A DNA stretch of 64,000 bases from JABDIP01 sp965212545 (GTDB lineage: Bacteria; Pseudomonadota; Alphaproteobacteria; DSM-16000; Inquilinaceae). The stretch covers positions 94,356 to 158,355 of the forward strand of contig CBDBVB010000005.1 in the NCBI GenBank assembly GCA_965212545.1. Direction: 5' to 3'. The notes under the pieces are model-generated. The model was not told where the DNA came from. It saw only the letters and a list, made by a program, of their open reading frames with translations, and searched no databases. Shown piece by piece: positions 16,850 to 26,709 of this stretch. Within the stretch, counting starts at the first letter, position 1. Each line of letters starts with the position of its first letter. Position numbers and translations under genes: made by a program.

Positions 16850-17492
16850 TCAGCGACCGGCGGCCGCTGCGACGATGGTGGACCGGATGCCGGCATCGGC
16901 CGCCCGGTCTTCGGATTCCATGGCATCACCGCCCGGCGCGTTCGAAGACGGTTCGGATGCCGAGCGGAAGAAGGTGTAGGACAGGGTAATTGTGCGAACC
17001 TCGTCGAGATTCGGATCCTCGTCGATCGCCGGATCGACGAAGAAGTAGACCGGCATGCTGACGATCTCACCGGCCGCCAGCGTCTGTTCGTCGAAACAGA
17101 AGCACTGGATCTTGTTGAAGTAGAGCCCTGCCTTGGCGGGCGTCACATTGAACACCGCCATGCCGGTCACCGGTTTCGTCGGAGCGGTTCTCCGCGGAAT
17201 AGAAGGCCATGCCGGATTCGCCGACCTTGAGCGTGACCTCCCGCTGTTCCGGCACGAAATACCACGGCAGTTCGCGATCGGTGGTGGCGGCGAACCGCAC
17301 CCGGATCTCCCGATCCAGCACCAGCGCGGGCGCCGCGTCGGACACCTGGGTCGTGCCGCCATAACCGGTGACCCGGCAGAACAGATCGTACAGCGGCACC
17401 GACGCGAAGCTGAGCGCGATCATGGCGCAGACGACCCCGAACAGCCCGGTCATCATCAGCCGATTGCGGCGATGCGGCGCGTCCCGGCCCAT
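16850..17492 (-). pseudogene. ctaG: CtaG/Cox11 copper chaperone, frame broken once
   Basis: The N-terminal half reads in one frame from ATG 17492: a membrane anchor (MMTGLFGVVCAMIALSFASVPL), then YDLFCRVTGYGGTTQ and the WYFVPEQREVTLKVGE segment. Around 17178 the reading continues in the next frame with KPVTGMAVFNVTPAKAG, then the copper site CFCFDEQTL and PVYFFVDP. One extra base near GACGAAACC explains the break. CtaG delivers copper to CuB of subunit I and is needed for oxidase assembly. Because the rest of the operon is intact, a sequence error is more likely than true loss, but only re-sequencing can tell. Confidence 0.88.
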
Positions 17493-17620
17493 CAGACCCC
17501 CGACATCCGGACGATGGCGACCACATAGAGCAGCACCACGAATCCGAGCAACGCGCAGAGCGTCGCGACGTTGCGGCCGCGCAAACGGCGCTGATGGGTC
17601 TGGCGATCCGATTCCGTCAT
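17492..17620 (-). CDS. Small CoxF-like membrane protein of the oxidase operon
   Basis: A 42-residue ORF between ctaB and ctaG. It starts at ATG 17618-17620, one base after the ctaB stop, and its TGA shares one base with the ctaG ATG (TGATG). The polar, basic N-terminus (RQTHQRRLRGRN) is followed by one transmembrane helix (VATLCALLGFVVLLYVVAIVRM). Short single-helix proteins at exactly this position (often called CoxF or cytochrome oxidase small assembly proteins) recur in alphaproteobacterial cta operons. Tight coupling on both sides makes it very likely to be translated. Confidence 0.75.
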   Translation of the reverse strand: MTESDRQTHQRRLRGRNVATLCALLGFVVLLYVVAIVRMSGV

Positions 17621-17621
17621 C

Positions 17622-18545
17622 TCATGCGGTCCCGTCCAGGATCAGCAGGGCGAACAGCGCGAAGAGGTAGAAGATGGAATAGCCGAACATACGCCGCGCG
17701 GCGCGGTCGCCGGTCGCTTCGCCATCCTCGCGAAACACCTGCACGGCGCAGATCAGGAACAGCATGCCCAGCACCGCCGCGCCGGCGGCATAGCCGATGC
17801 CGGCGGTCCCGATCCAGTAGGGCGCTACAGCCAGTGGCAGCATCAGCACCGTATAGACCAGCATCTGGATCTTGGTGTGCCGCGCGCCGGCCACCGCCGG
17901 CAGCATCGGAATTCCGGCGGCTCGGTAATCGTCGTTGCGATACAGCGCCAGGGACCAGAAATGCGGTGGCGTCCACATGAAGATGATGGCAAACAGCACC
18001 ACCGCGCCCAGCCCGACATCGCCGGTCACCGCCGCCCAGCCGATCATCGGAGGGAAGGCGCCGGCGGCGCCGCCGATGACGATGTTGTGCGGCGTGCGCC
18101 GCTTCAGCCAGACGGTATAGACGAACACATAGAAAAGGTTCGCCAGGAGCAGGATCGCGGCGGCTGTCCAGTTGACTGCCAGCCCCATGGTGATCGTTGC
18201 GGCGGCCGTCAGGAAAACGCCAAACGCCAAGGCGTTCTCCGGCGCCATGCGGCCACGCGGTATCGGTCGTCCACGGGTGCGCTTCATCACCGCATCGATG
18301 TCGCGGTCGTACCACATGTTGATCGCCCCGGCGGCGCCGGCGGCCACCGCCACGCAGAGGATCGCGGTCAGCGCGAGCACCGGATGCAAGCTGCCCGGCG
18401 CGGCGATCAGCCCGGCAAAAGCCGTGAAGACCACGAGCGACATGACGCGTGGCTTCAACAACGCCACATAGTCGCGCCACGACGCGGTGGATAGGGCCGA
18501 TGGCTCATCCGCCAAGGCCCTCGCTTGTACCGACACATCCGTCAT
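17622..18545 (-). CDS. ctaB: Protoheme IX farnesyltransferase (heme O synthase)
   Basis: A 307-residue UbiA-superfamily prenyltransferase. The prenyl-diphosphate/Mg site is NMWYDRDIDAVMKRT with the RGRPIPRGRM segment, and the second loop region WTPPHFWSLALYRNDDYRAAGIPM is specific for the CtaB branch. About nine transmembrane helices. It makes heme O from heme B as the first step to heme A for the aa3 oxidase. Placed directly behind ctaD. Confidence 0.96.
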   Translation of the reverse strand: MTDVSVQARALADEPSALSTASWRDYVALLKPRVMSLVVFTAFAGLIAAPGSLHPVLALTAILCVAVAAGAAGAINMWYDRDIDAVMKRTRGRPIPRGRMAPENALAFGVFLTAAATITMGLAVNWTAAAILLLANLFYVFVYTVWLKRRTPHNIVIGGAAGAFPPMIGWAAVTGDVGLGAVVLFAIIFMWTPPHFWSLALYRNDDYRAAGIPMLPAVAGARHTKIQMLVYTVLMLPLAVAPYWIGTAGIGYAAGAAVLGMLFLICAVQVFREDGEATGDRAARRMFGYSIFYLFALFALLILDGTA

Positions 18546-18594
18546 CGACGTCTTGTCACCCCTCCCCCATGCACGCGGCCGGGCCTATTCGGCC

Positions 18595-20193
18595 TTACTT
18601 GATCCGCGGCAACACTTCGAACTGATGGAACGGCGGCGGCGAACTCAGGCTCCATTCCAGGGTCGTCGCGCCCTCGCCCCAATAGTTGCTCTCCACCCGC
18701 CGGCCGGCCATCAGCGTGTACAGCGCAATGCCGACGAACAGCAGCGCCGATGCGATCGATATGTACGCACCCCATGACGACACCATGTTCCAGCCCGCAT
18801 AGGCGTCCGGGTAGTCGGGGATGCGCCGCGGCATACCCGCCAATCCGAGAAAATGCTGCGGAAAGAACAGCAGGTTGACGCCGACGAACGTGGACCAGAA
18901 GTGGATCTTGCCCCAGAACTCAGGGTACTGCCGGCCGCTCATCTTGCCGATCCAGAAGTACCAGCCGGCAAAGATGGCGAACACGGCGCCGAGGCTCAGT
19001 ACATAGTGGAAATGCGCGACCACGTAATAGGTGTCGTGCAGATAGGTGTCGGCGCTGCCATTGGCCAGAACGACGCCCGTCACACCACCGACCGTGAACA
19101 GGAAGATGAATCCGACGGCCCAGAGCATTGGCGTCTCGAAGGTGATCGAGCCGCCCCACATGGTCGCGATCCAACTGAAAATCTTGATGCCCGTCGGCAC
19201 CGCGATGATCATCGTCGCGATCGTGAAATAGGCCTTGGTGTCGACATTCATGCCCACCGTGAACATGTGGTGGGCCCAGACCACGAAGCCGACCGCGCCG
19301 ATCGCCACCATGGCATAAGCCATGCCGAGATATCCGAATACCGGCTTGCGCGAGAAGGTCGCGACGATTTGGCTGATGATGCCAAAGCCCGGCAGGATCA
19401 TGATGTAGACCTCGGGATGGCCGAAGAACCAGAACAGGTGCTGGAACAGGATCGGATCGCCGCCGCCGGCCGCCTCGAAGAAGCTGGTGCCGAAATTGCG
19501 GTCGGTCAGCAACATGGTGATGCCGCCGCCCAAGACCGGTATCGCCAGCAGCAACAGGAAGGCCGTCACCAGCACCGACCACACGAACAGCGGCATCTTG
19601 TGCAGCGTCATCCCCGGAGCGCGCATGTTGAAGATAGTGGTGATGAAGTTCACCGCCCCGAGGACCGACGACGCACCGGCCAGGTGCAAGGCGAAGATCG
19701 CCATGTCGACCGAGGGGCCGGAATGCCCGTAATCCGCGGACGACAACGGCGGATAGACCGTCCATCCGGTACCCGCGCCATCACCGACAAAGGCCGAGCC
19801 GGCCAAAAGGGCCAGGGACGGAACCAACAGCCAGAAGGAGATGTTGTTCAGCCTGGGAAACGCCATATCCGGCGCGCCGATCATCAAGGGCACGATCCAG
19901 TTGCCGAAGCCGCCGATAACTGCCGGCATGACCATGAAGAACACCATGATCAGGCCATGGGCCGTGATCCACACATTCCATTGCTGCCCATCGGTGGCGA
20001 ATTGCAGGCCAGGTGACATCAGCTCCAGGCGCATCATCAGCGAGAAAAAGCCGCCGACCAGCCCGGCGATCACCGCGAATATCAGGTACAGAGTCCCGAT
20101 ATCCTTATGGTTGGTCGAGAACAGCCAGCGCTTGACGAAGCCGGGCTTGTGATCGTGGTGGTCGCCGGCATGCGCCGCGGCATGATCGCTCAT
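18595..20193 (-). CDS. ctaD: Cytochrome c oxidase subunit I (aa3 type)
   Basis: A 532-residue twelve-helix catalytic subunit. The CuB/heme a3 site is visible (WFFGHPEVYIMILPGFG with the His-Tyr pair; WAHHMFTVGM), and VAHFHYVLSLGAVF carries the heme ligands. D-channel (GAPDMAFPRLNN) and K-channel (VPTGIKIFSW) residues are those of A-type proton-pumping oxidases. It starts MSDHAAAH, has a His-rich N-terminus, and comes 21 bases after ctaC. Confidence 0.97.
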   Translation of the reverse strand: MSDHAAAHAGDHHDHKPGFVKRWLFSTNHKDIGTLYLIFAVIAGLVGGFFSLMMRLELMSPGLQFATDGQQWNVWITAHGLIMVFFMVMPAVIGGFGNWIVPLMIGAPDMAFPRLNNISFWLLVPSLALLAGSAFVGDGAGTGWTVYPPLSSADYGHSGPSVDMAIFALHLAGASSVLGAVNFITTIFNMRAPGMTLHKMPLFVWSVLVTAFLLLLAIPVLGGGITMLLTDRNFGTSFFEAAGGGDPILFQHLFWFFGHPEVYIMILPGFGIISQIVATFSRKPVFGYLGMAYAMVAIGAVGFVVWAHHMFTVGMNVDTKAYFTIATMIIAVPTGIKIFSWIATMWGGSITFETPMLWAVGFIFLFTVGGVTGVVLANGSADTYLHDTYYVVAHFHYVLSLGAVFAIFAGWYFWIGKMSGRQYPEFWGKIHFWSTFVGVNLLFFPQHFLGLAGMPRRIPDYPDAYAGWNMVSSWGAYISIASALLFVGIALYTLMAGRRVESNYWGEGATTLEWSLSSPPPFHQFEVLPRIK

Positions 20194-20214
20194 ATCAACG
20201 TTCCCTGATTTCTC

Positions 20215-21090
20215 TTACTGGCCGGAACTGAGGGCAACCTGCTCGTCGCCGTCGGCCACAGGTGCGTATGTGCGGGTCAGCAGGACTGGCGGCTCGTCCA
20301 ATTCGCGCCCGGCGACCTGCTGCTCAACCCAATCGTCGAAGGCCTCGCGGCTGACGGCACGCACTTCGATCGGCATGTAGCCGTGCCGGGGACCGCAGAT
20401 CTCCGAGCACATGCCGAAATAGGTCCCTTCACGCTCGATCCGGACCCAGGTGTGGTTCATGCGCCCGGGGACAGCATCGGTCTTGATCCCGAATGACGGC
20501 ATCGCCCAGGAATGTATGACGTCGCCCGCCGTCACCAGGATCTCGATGTCGGTATCGACCGGCAGCACCACCGGTTGATCGACCGAAAGCAGGCGTACCT
20601 GTCCCGGTTGAAGGTCCTCGTCCTCGACCAGGAAGCTGGTGAATTCCTCGATTTGCTGGTCCGGATAGGAATAGCCCCAGTACCACTGATAGCCATTCAC
20701 TTGCAGCGTCATCTCCGGCTCTTCGACCCGGTCCATGAAATACAGCAGCCGCATCGAATCCCAGGCGATGAAAGCGAGAATGATCAACGGGATCGCCGTC
20801 CAGGCGACCTCCAACAAGGTATTGTGCGTCGTCCGCGATGGCGTCGGATTGCGGCTGGCGCGGAACTTCAGGATGACCGCGGTCAGCAGAACCGTCACCA
20901 GCACCACGATGCCGGTAATGATCAGGAGCAGCTCGTTGTGAAAACTGTTCAGCTGGTGCTGGACCGGCGACGCCGCGTCGCGCATTCCGATCGCCCAGGG
21001 CACCGGGCCGCCATCGGCCAGGGCCATGCCCGGCATGGTCAGACACGACGCCGTCGCGAGTGCCGCGAGTTTGCTCAGCTTCATCGTCAT
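20215..21090 (-). CDS. ctaC: Cytochrome c oxidase subunit II
   Basis: A 291-residue protein: signal peptide (ending MALADGG), two transmembrane helices (ELLLIITGIVVLVTVLLTAVI and NTLLEVAWTAIPLIILAFIAWD), then a cupredoxin domain. The CuA site is HSWAMPSFGIK together with CSEICGPRHGYM, with both cysteines, both histidines and the Met present; YQWYWGYSYP is the aromatic patch that accepts electrons from cytochrome c. No C-terminal heme c domain, so aa3 and not caa3. First gene of the operon; AGGAACGG precedes the start. Confidence 0.96.
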   Translation of the reverse strand: MTMKLSKLAALATASCLTMPGMALADGGPVPWAIGMRDAASPVQHQLNSFHNELLLIITGIVVLVTVLLTAVILKFRASRNPTPSRTTHNTLLEVAWTAIPLIILAFIAWDSMRLLYFMDRVEEPEMTLQVNGYQWYWGYSYPDQQIEEFTSFLVEDEDLQPGQVRLLSVDQPVVLPVDTDIEILVTAGDVIHSWAMPSFGIKTDAVPGRMNHTWVRIEREGTYFGMCSEICGPRHGYMPIEVRAVSREAFDDWVEQQVAGRELDEPPVLLTRTYAPVADGDEQVALSSGQ

Positions 21091-21571
21091 CCGTTCCTGT
21101 CTTTGGCCTGCCGTTGCGTGACGCCGGTCGACATCGTGATTGGCCTTGCGGCATCCGCCGGATGGCGGCCGTGCCGATTGACTCGCCTTATACAGCGCCG
21201 TTTTGTGGGGGAAAAGTCTGCACTCTCAAACATCCCCCTGGCCGCGCATTTATGGCCAGGGGCGTGCCACCCGCCGGCACCCGATGGCTGACAAATTACA
21301 CCGTCGAGTGGGGAATTAACAACCTGATGCTTCACCCGCAGCGGCACAATTGACGGCACCATCGATAATGGCCTTTCGCGAGCTTCCATGCACTCGAACC
21401 TAGATCGACATGGGCGCTCTGACAGCGAACACCCAAGATCGATTGGACGGCCGCCACGGTGGTAGAGTGATTCGTGCCTTGCCGCATCGATAGCGCGACG
21501 CCACCTTTACGTTGGATCCAAGCCGTTCGCCGCACCGCCATCTGCCCGCAGACAGCAATCGGGAGCTCTCC
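21091..21571. other. Divergent intergenic region, cta operon / tldD
   Basis: This 481-base region between two divergent genes must hold the cta promoter and the tldD promoter. It contains a perfect 9-base inverted repeat, CCCCTGGCC / GGCCAGGGG (21235-21243 and 21254-21262), about 150 bases before ctaC, and a short low-GC stretch (21295-21330). I find no gene in it and cannot assign the repeat to a known regulator. Confidence 0.4.
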
Positions 21572-23007
21572 ATGAGCAATCTCACCCAGACCGATGAATT
21601 GTTTTTCGACCGCGCCGGCCTCGACCGCGACCGTGTCGAGCGCATCGTTGCCGACAGCCTCGATGGTGCGCCGACGATGGCGAGTTGTTCCTGGAGTACC
21701 GCCAGTCGGAAGGGCTGGGCTGGGACGACGGCAAGCTGAAAAGCGCCAGCTTCGACACCGCCCAGGGCTTCGGCCTGCGCGCCATCGCCGGCGAGTCGAG
21801 CGGCTACAGCCACGCATCCGACTTGTCCGAAGAGGCGATCCGCCGCGCCGGCGAGACCGTGCGCGCCGTCCATTCCGGCCATGGCGGCACGATGGCCGAA
21901 CCGCCTGTCGGAACCAACGCCAAGCTCTACAGCGATGCCAACCCGCTGGGCCAGATGGATTTCGACGCCAAGGTCAAGCTGCTGCAGGATATCGACGCCT
22001 ATGGCCGGGCCAAGGATCCGCGGGTCAAGCAGGTCATGGCCTCGCTGACCGGAGAGTGGCAGGCGGTGCGGATCATCCGTCCTGATGGCCGCCATGCCGC
22101 CGATATCCGGCCCCTCGTCCGCCTCAATGTCTCGGTGGTGTGCGCCGAGGGCGACAAGATGGAGAGCGGCAGCTACGGAACCGGCGCGCGCGCCGCCTAC
22201 GACGCCTATGTGGATCCCGCGACCTGGCAGCATGCGGCCGACGAAGCCTTGCGCCAGGCGCTTGTGAAGCTGGAGTCGATCGACGCGCCGGCCGGCGAGA
22301 TGACCGTCGTGCTGGGGTCCGGTTGGCCCGGCATCCTGCTGCACGAGGCCATCGGCCACGGGCTGGAGGGCGATTTCAATCGCAAGAAGACCTCCGCCTT
22401 CGCCGGGCTGATGGGCGAGCGCATCGCGTCACCGGGCGTCACCGTGGTCGACGACGGAACCATCGACGACCGGCGCGGCTCGCTGACAATCGACGATGAG
22501 GGAACCCCGAGCCAGTCGACCACGCTGATCGAGGACGGCATCCTGGTCGGCTTTATGCAGGACCGCATGAACGCCCGGCTGATGGGGGTTGCACCGACCG
22601 GCAATGGCCGGCGGCAAAGCTATGCCCACCATCCCATGCCGCGCATGACCAACACCATCATGCTGAACGGCGAGCACAGCCCCGACGAGATCATCGCCTC
22701 GGTCGACAACGGCCTCTACGCGGTCAATTTCGGCGGCGGCCAAGTCGACATTACCAACGGCAAGTTCGTCTTCTCCGCCTCCGAGGCCTATCTGATCGAA
22801 GGTGGCAAGATCGGGGCCCCGGTCAAGGGCGCCACCCTGATCGGCAACGGCCCCGACGCGCTGACCAAGGTCTCCATGGTGGGCAACGACATGGCGCTCG
22901 ACCCGGGCATCGGCACCTGCGGCAAGGACGGCCAGGGCGTGCCCGTAGGCGTCGGCCAGCCGACCATGCGCATCGACGGGCTGACGGTGGGCGGCACCGC
23001 CGCGTAG
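21572..23007 (+). pseudogene. tldD: TldD metalloprotease, frame broken once near the start
   Basis: From ATG 21572 the first ~36 residues (TDELFFDRAGLDRDRVERIV) read in one frame. At about 21680 the gene continues in another frame with DDGELFLEYRQSEGLGWDDG to the end at 23007; one missing base accounts for it. The rest is a complete TldD: the zinc motif HEAIGHGLEGDF (HExxxH), and the C-terminal CGKDGQGVPVGVGQP with the third-ligand Cys. TldD pairs with PmbA/TldE, present in this window at 31.2 kb, to form a peptidase that clips leader peptides and unfolded peptides such as antitoxin CcdA in E. coli. Sequence error is the most likely cause of the break. Confidence 0.88.
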
Positions 23008-23207
23008 GCTCCAGGCCGTCCGATCCTGCAGATGGATCGTTAGCCGGCGGCTCGCCGCCTCCGGGCAGAAACATAAAATACCGCTCTCATGCCGGCTTTT
23101 ACGCCCGATTAACCCTGGGTTGCTAATTCAGGCTGCCGCCGCAACGCGTTGCTTGCAGGGCCCCCTGCGCGCCGCGGCAGATCTCTTGGCGACAGAGCGT
23201 TTCCATC

Positions 23208-24161
23208 ATGCAAGATGCACTATTCACCGTATTGCCGGTCGCAGCCGTTGCGTTGATCGGCTATGCCGCCGTCCGGTTCAACTACATCGCGCAAACGGTC
23301 GTCGACGGCCTGTCGCGATTTGTGATCGCCGTGGCGATCCCGTTGTTCGTGTTCCGCTACAGCTTCGAGAACGGCCGCACGCTGGAACAGCATCTCGGCT
23401 TCGCATGGCCGATGCTGTCGATCTACTTCCTGGGTGCGCTGGGCGCGATGGTGGTCGGGCTGGTGCTCGCCCGCAGCATGTCCGATGGATCGCCGAACCT
23501 GATTGCGGCAGGCGCGTCGCATTCCAACGTCATGCATCTGGCCCTTCCGGCGGTGGTGCTGATGCTGGCCGACGGCTATCGGGTGCCACTGGTGATCATC
23601 ATCGGTCTGAACGGCCTGTTGATGGCGGTGATAGCCAATGTCGTGAACGACGTACGGAACAACCGGACCGGACAGATCCTCCAGTCCCTGGGCCGCGTGC
23701 TATCCAAGCAGATCAAGAACCCGGTCCTGATCGCCCTCCTGCTCGGCCTTGCGCTGAAGGAATTCGGCCTCGCGATGCCGGCGGAGGTCGGCCGCGTGGT
23801 CTATCTGATCAGCGACGCCACCGCGCCCTGCGCCCTGTTCGCACTGGGTGGATTGTTGGCGCGGTACAGCCTGGGCGGCAACATGCAGGCGGCGTTCCTG
23901 ACCTCCGTTTTGAAGCTGGCGGCCCATCCAATGATCGTCTGGGCGCTGGGCACATATGTCTTCTCGGTCCGCAGCACCTGGATGTGGTTGGCGGTCCTGG
24001 TCGCCGCGATGCCGACGGCACTCGGCGTTGGCAGCAACCAGGGTGGCGAAAACGGCAATTCCGGCGGCACCATCGTGCTGCTGTCGACCGATCCTGTCCA
24101 TCGCCAGCCTGGCGGTCGTCACCTATTATCGAACCGGCGGCTGATCCCGGCCGTGGCTTGA
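23208..24161 (+). CDS. AEC family transporter (auxin efflux carrier superfamily), C-terminus probably frameshifted
   Basis: A ~310-residue membrane protein with two five-helix halves, opening VLPVAAVALIGYAAVRFNYI, and with typical AEC segments (GASHSNVMHLALPAVV, KNPVLIALLLGLAL, SDATAPCALFALGGLLARY). The last 20 residues as read are polar (DPVHRQPGGRHLLSNRR). One frame over, the same bases give LSIASLAVVTYYRTGG and a stop at 24144, which is the expected final helix. One extra base near 24092 would restore it. The family exports or imports organic anions; substrate unknown. Confidence 0.8.
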   Translation: MQDALFTVLPVAAVALIGYAAVRFNYIAQTVVDGLSRFVIAVAIPLFVFRYSFENGRTLEQHLGFAWPMLSIYFLGALGAMVVGLVLARSMSDGSPNLIAAGASHSNVMHLALPAVVLMLADGYRVPLVIIIGLNGLLMAVIANVVNDVRNNRTGQILQSLGRVLSKQIKNPVLIALLLGLALKEFGLAMPAEVGRVVYLISDATAPCALFALGGLLARYSLGGNMQAAFLTSVLKLAAHPMIVWALGTYVFSVRSTWMWLAVLVAAMPTALGVGSNQGGENGNSGGTIVLLSTDPVHRQPGGRHLLSNRRLIPAVA

Positions 24162-24210
24162 GATTCAGGGCGGCGCGGGCGCCGCCCTGAACCATGGGCG
24201 CTCGACAGAA

Positions 24211-24453
24211 CTAAGTCTCATGGCGGCCGCCCTTGCCGTCGGAATAATGCGCAAGCGCGCCAGCGGCAATTGCGGTGACCGGAATGGCGACGGCGAGCGC
24301 AATCAGCAGCGCACTCGGCAGAACATCGATAACGCCACCCGGACGCAGCACCGGCGAGGCCGTCAGGGTGACAAAGACTGTCAGCAGGAACGCCGCCAGG
24401 AAAATCCGTCCCGCCCAGTCGCGGACCCAGCGCCAATTGGCGTCTTTCCACAT
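24211..24453 (-). CDS. Small two-helix membrane protein, unknown function
   Basis: An 80-residue ORF starting 13 bases after the gshA stop. It begins MWKDANWRWVRDWAGR and has two hydrophobic helices (IFLAAFLLTVFVTLTASPV and VLPSALLIALAVAIPVTAIAAGALA) with a short polar tail. I do not recognise the family. Position behind gshA on the same strand suggests cotranscription. Coding potential is supported by the membrane pattern; no homologue can be named. Confidence 0.5.
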   Translation of the reverse strand: MWKDANWRWVRDWAGRIFLAAFLLTVFVTLTASPVLRPGGVIDVLPSALLIALAVAIPVTAIAAGALAHYSDGKGGRHET

Positions 24454-24466
24454 CGGCGTTCGACCG

Positions 24467-25840
24467 CTAGTACGAGTATTCGCGGAAGATCGGATCGATC
24501 TCGCCCTGCCAGTCGCCGTGGAACCGGTGAAGCAACTCGTCGGCCGGCGTTTCGCCCGATTCGGCAATCGACCACAGCGCGTTCAGGAAATGCGCCTCGG
24601 TCTCTCCGAAGGCATCGTGCAACGCACGCGCCTCGAGCCCGCCGCGGGCGATGTCCAACACCTCCATGGCGATGTCCCGGACCGTGCGGGACCTGAAGCG
24701 GGTCTTGAGCCCGGTTCGCGGTACCGTGGCGCGCAGTTCGGCGCGCTCCTCCTCGGTCCAGTCCTTGACCAGGTCCCAGGCCGCGTCCAGCGCACCTGAA
24801 TCGTACAGCAGCCCGACCCACACGCCGGCAACGCACAGAGACGGCGCCACGGCCCGCCATCGGCCCCACGCATCTCAAGATAGCGCTTCAGCCGAACCTC
24901 CGGGAACACCGTCGTCAGATGGTCTTCCCAATCCCCCAAGTGCGGGATTTCGCCCGGCAGGGCCGGCAGGCGACCGTCGAGGAAATCCCGGAACGACTGG
25001 CCGGAGGCATCGAGATAGGTGCCGTCCCGATAGACGAAATACATCGGCACATCGAGCACGTAGTCGACATAGCGCTCGAAGCCGAAGCCGTCCTCGAAGA
25101 CCAGCGGCAGATCGCCGGAGCGGTCCGGGTCGGTGTCGGTCCAGATGTGGCTGCGATAGCTCTGGAAGCCGTTTGGCCGGCTTTCGGTGAAGGGCGAGTT
25201 GGCGAACAGCGCCGTCGCCACGGGCTGCAGCGCAATGCCGACCCGAAACTTGCGGACCATGTCCGCTTCGTCGGCAAAGTCCAGATTGACCTGTACTGTG
25301 CAGGTTCGGCTCATCATGTCGAGCCCCAGCGTGCCGCGCTTGGGCATGTAGTCGCGCATGATCCGATAACGGCCTTTGGGCATCCAGGATACGTCGGAGC
25401 GGGCCCATTTCGGCTGGAAGCCCAGGCCGATCATGCCGATGCCGAGTTCCTGGTTCACCTCGCGTACCTGCCTGCAGATGCTGGTGCACCTCGTCGCAGG
25501 TCTCGTGGATCGAATGCAACGGAGCGCCGGAGAGCTCGACCTGCCCGCCCGGCTCCAGGGTCACCGAACAGCCACTCGCATCGCTCAGCGCGATCAGCTT
25601 GCCGGCCTCGTCGACCCGCTGCCAGCCGAACCGCGCAAGCCCCTCGAGCAAGGCGCCGATACCGTCCGGCCCGTCATAGGGCAGCGGCCTCAGATCGCTC
25701 AGGCGGTAGGCGAATTTCTCATGCTCGGTGCCGATGCGCCATTGCGCGGGCGGCTTTTCGCCCTGTTCCAGATGCTCGACGAGTTGGCGGCGGTCGGTGA
25801 CCGGCGCCTCACTGGGCTTGGGGGACACGGAATTCAGCAT
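24467..25840 (-). pseudogene. gshA: Glutamate-cysteine ligase (plant/proteobacterial GCS2 type), frame broken twice
   Basis: Three frames together give one complete enzyme of ~457 residues. The first part (from ATG 25840) has IGTEHEKFAYR and SVTLEPGGQVELSGAP. Around 25470 it moves to a second frame with GFQPKW, WMPKGRYRIMRDYMP and QVNLDFADEADMVRKFR. At about 24852 it moves to a third frame with VWVGLLYD to the end. An extra G (CAG-G-CAG) and a missing C (before TGTGGGTCGGG) explain both breaks. The enzyme makes gamma-glutamylcysteine, the first step of glutathione synthesis. Two independent single-base errors in one gene of an otherwise normal genome point to sequence quality. Confidence 0.88.
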
Positions 25841-25883
25841 GGGCCCTATCGATCCTGTGCGCGGGGCGCGATATCCGGGCCGT

Positions 25884-26645
25884 TCAGTCGGCTCGGCCCG
25901 GGGGACGCCCCTGCCAATCGCCGGCCACGGCTTGCCAGCAGCTCAGCGCTGCCAGCGCCGCGGTGTCGGCCCGCAATATGCGCGGTCCAAGGCCAACCGA
26001 ATGAACAAAAGGCAGATCGCGCAGCCCGTCAAGCTCGGACTGGGCGAATCCACCTTCCGGCCCGACCAGGATCGCCGCCGGCCGACCGGCAATATCGCCT
26101 ACCGCCTCGGCAATCGGGCGGCTGGCTCCGGACTCGGCAGCGACAAGCAGCACCCGGCCCGCCGGCCAATCGGACAGCAATGCCGTCAGCGTGACCGGCC
26201 CCAGTACCGCCGGGATATCCAGGCGCTCGGTCTGTTCCGCCGCCTCGATCGCGATCGTGCGCAGCCGGTCGAGATTGACGCGGGCCGTATCGGAATGGCG
26301 GGTCGTCACCGGCTGAAGGGCCGACACGCCGAGTTCGGTCGCCTTGGCGACGACGAAATCCGTCGCCGACTTCTTCAGCGGCGCGAAACACAGCCAGAGA
26401 TCCGGGCAGGATTCCTGAACACGCCGCCGCTCCATCAAGGCGACCGAGGCGGTGCCACGCGACAATGTCGCGATGCGTCCCGACCATTCGCCGTCGGCGC
26501 CGTTGAACAGCGCCACCGCATCGCCGGTCGAGCAGCGCAGCACGTTGCGCAGATAATGCGCCTGGCCGGCCGCCAGATCGACCGGTGCCCCACCGGCCAA
26601 TTCGGCATTGACGTACAGGCGCGCGCGGGGTTTCTGATCGGTCAT
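25884..26645 (-). CDS. rsmE: 16S rRNA (uracil1498-N3)-methyltransferase
   Basis: A 253-residue SPOUT-class methyltransferase. N-terminal PUA-like part RARLYVNAELAGG and HYLRNVLRCSTGD; core LKKSATDFVVAKATELGVS; the knot with AILVGPEGGFAQSELD and LGPRILRADTAALAAL, the diagnostic RsmE signature. It methylates U1498 of 16S rRNA using S-adenosylmethionine. ATG 26645 was chosen to match family length. It is divergent from ubiA, a gene order common in Alphaproteobacteria, and upstream of gshA on the same strand, again a usual order. Confidence 0.95.
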   Translation of the reverse strand: MTDQKPRARLYVNAELAGGAPVDLAAGQAHYLRNVLRCSTGDAVALFNGADGEWSGRIATLSRGTASVALMERRRVQESCPDLWLCFAPLKKSATDFVVAKATELGVSALQPVTTRHSDTARVNLDRLRTIAIEAAEQTERLDIPAVLGPVTLTALLSDWPAGRVLLVAAESGASRPIAEAVGDIAGRPAAILVGPEGGFAQSELDGLRDLPFVHSVGLGPRILRADTAALAALSCWQAVAGDWQGRPPGRAD

Positions 26646-26709
26646 GCGGCCACCGAATAGAGCGTGGCCGCGCTTATTGGAAGTCCAAAGGGTCGCCAAG
26701 GGTCCAATC

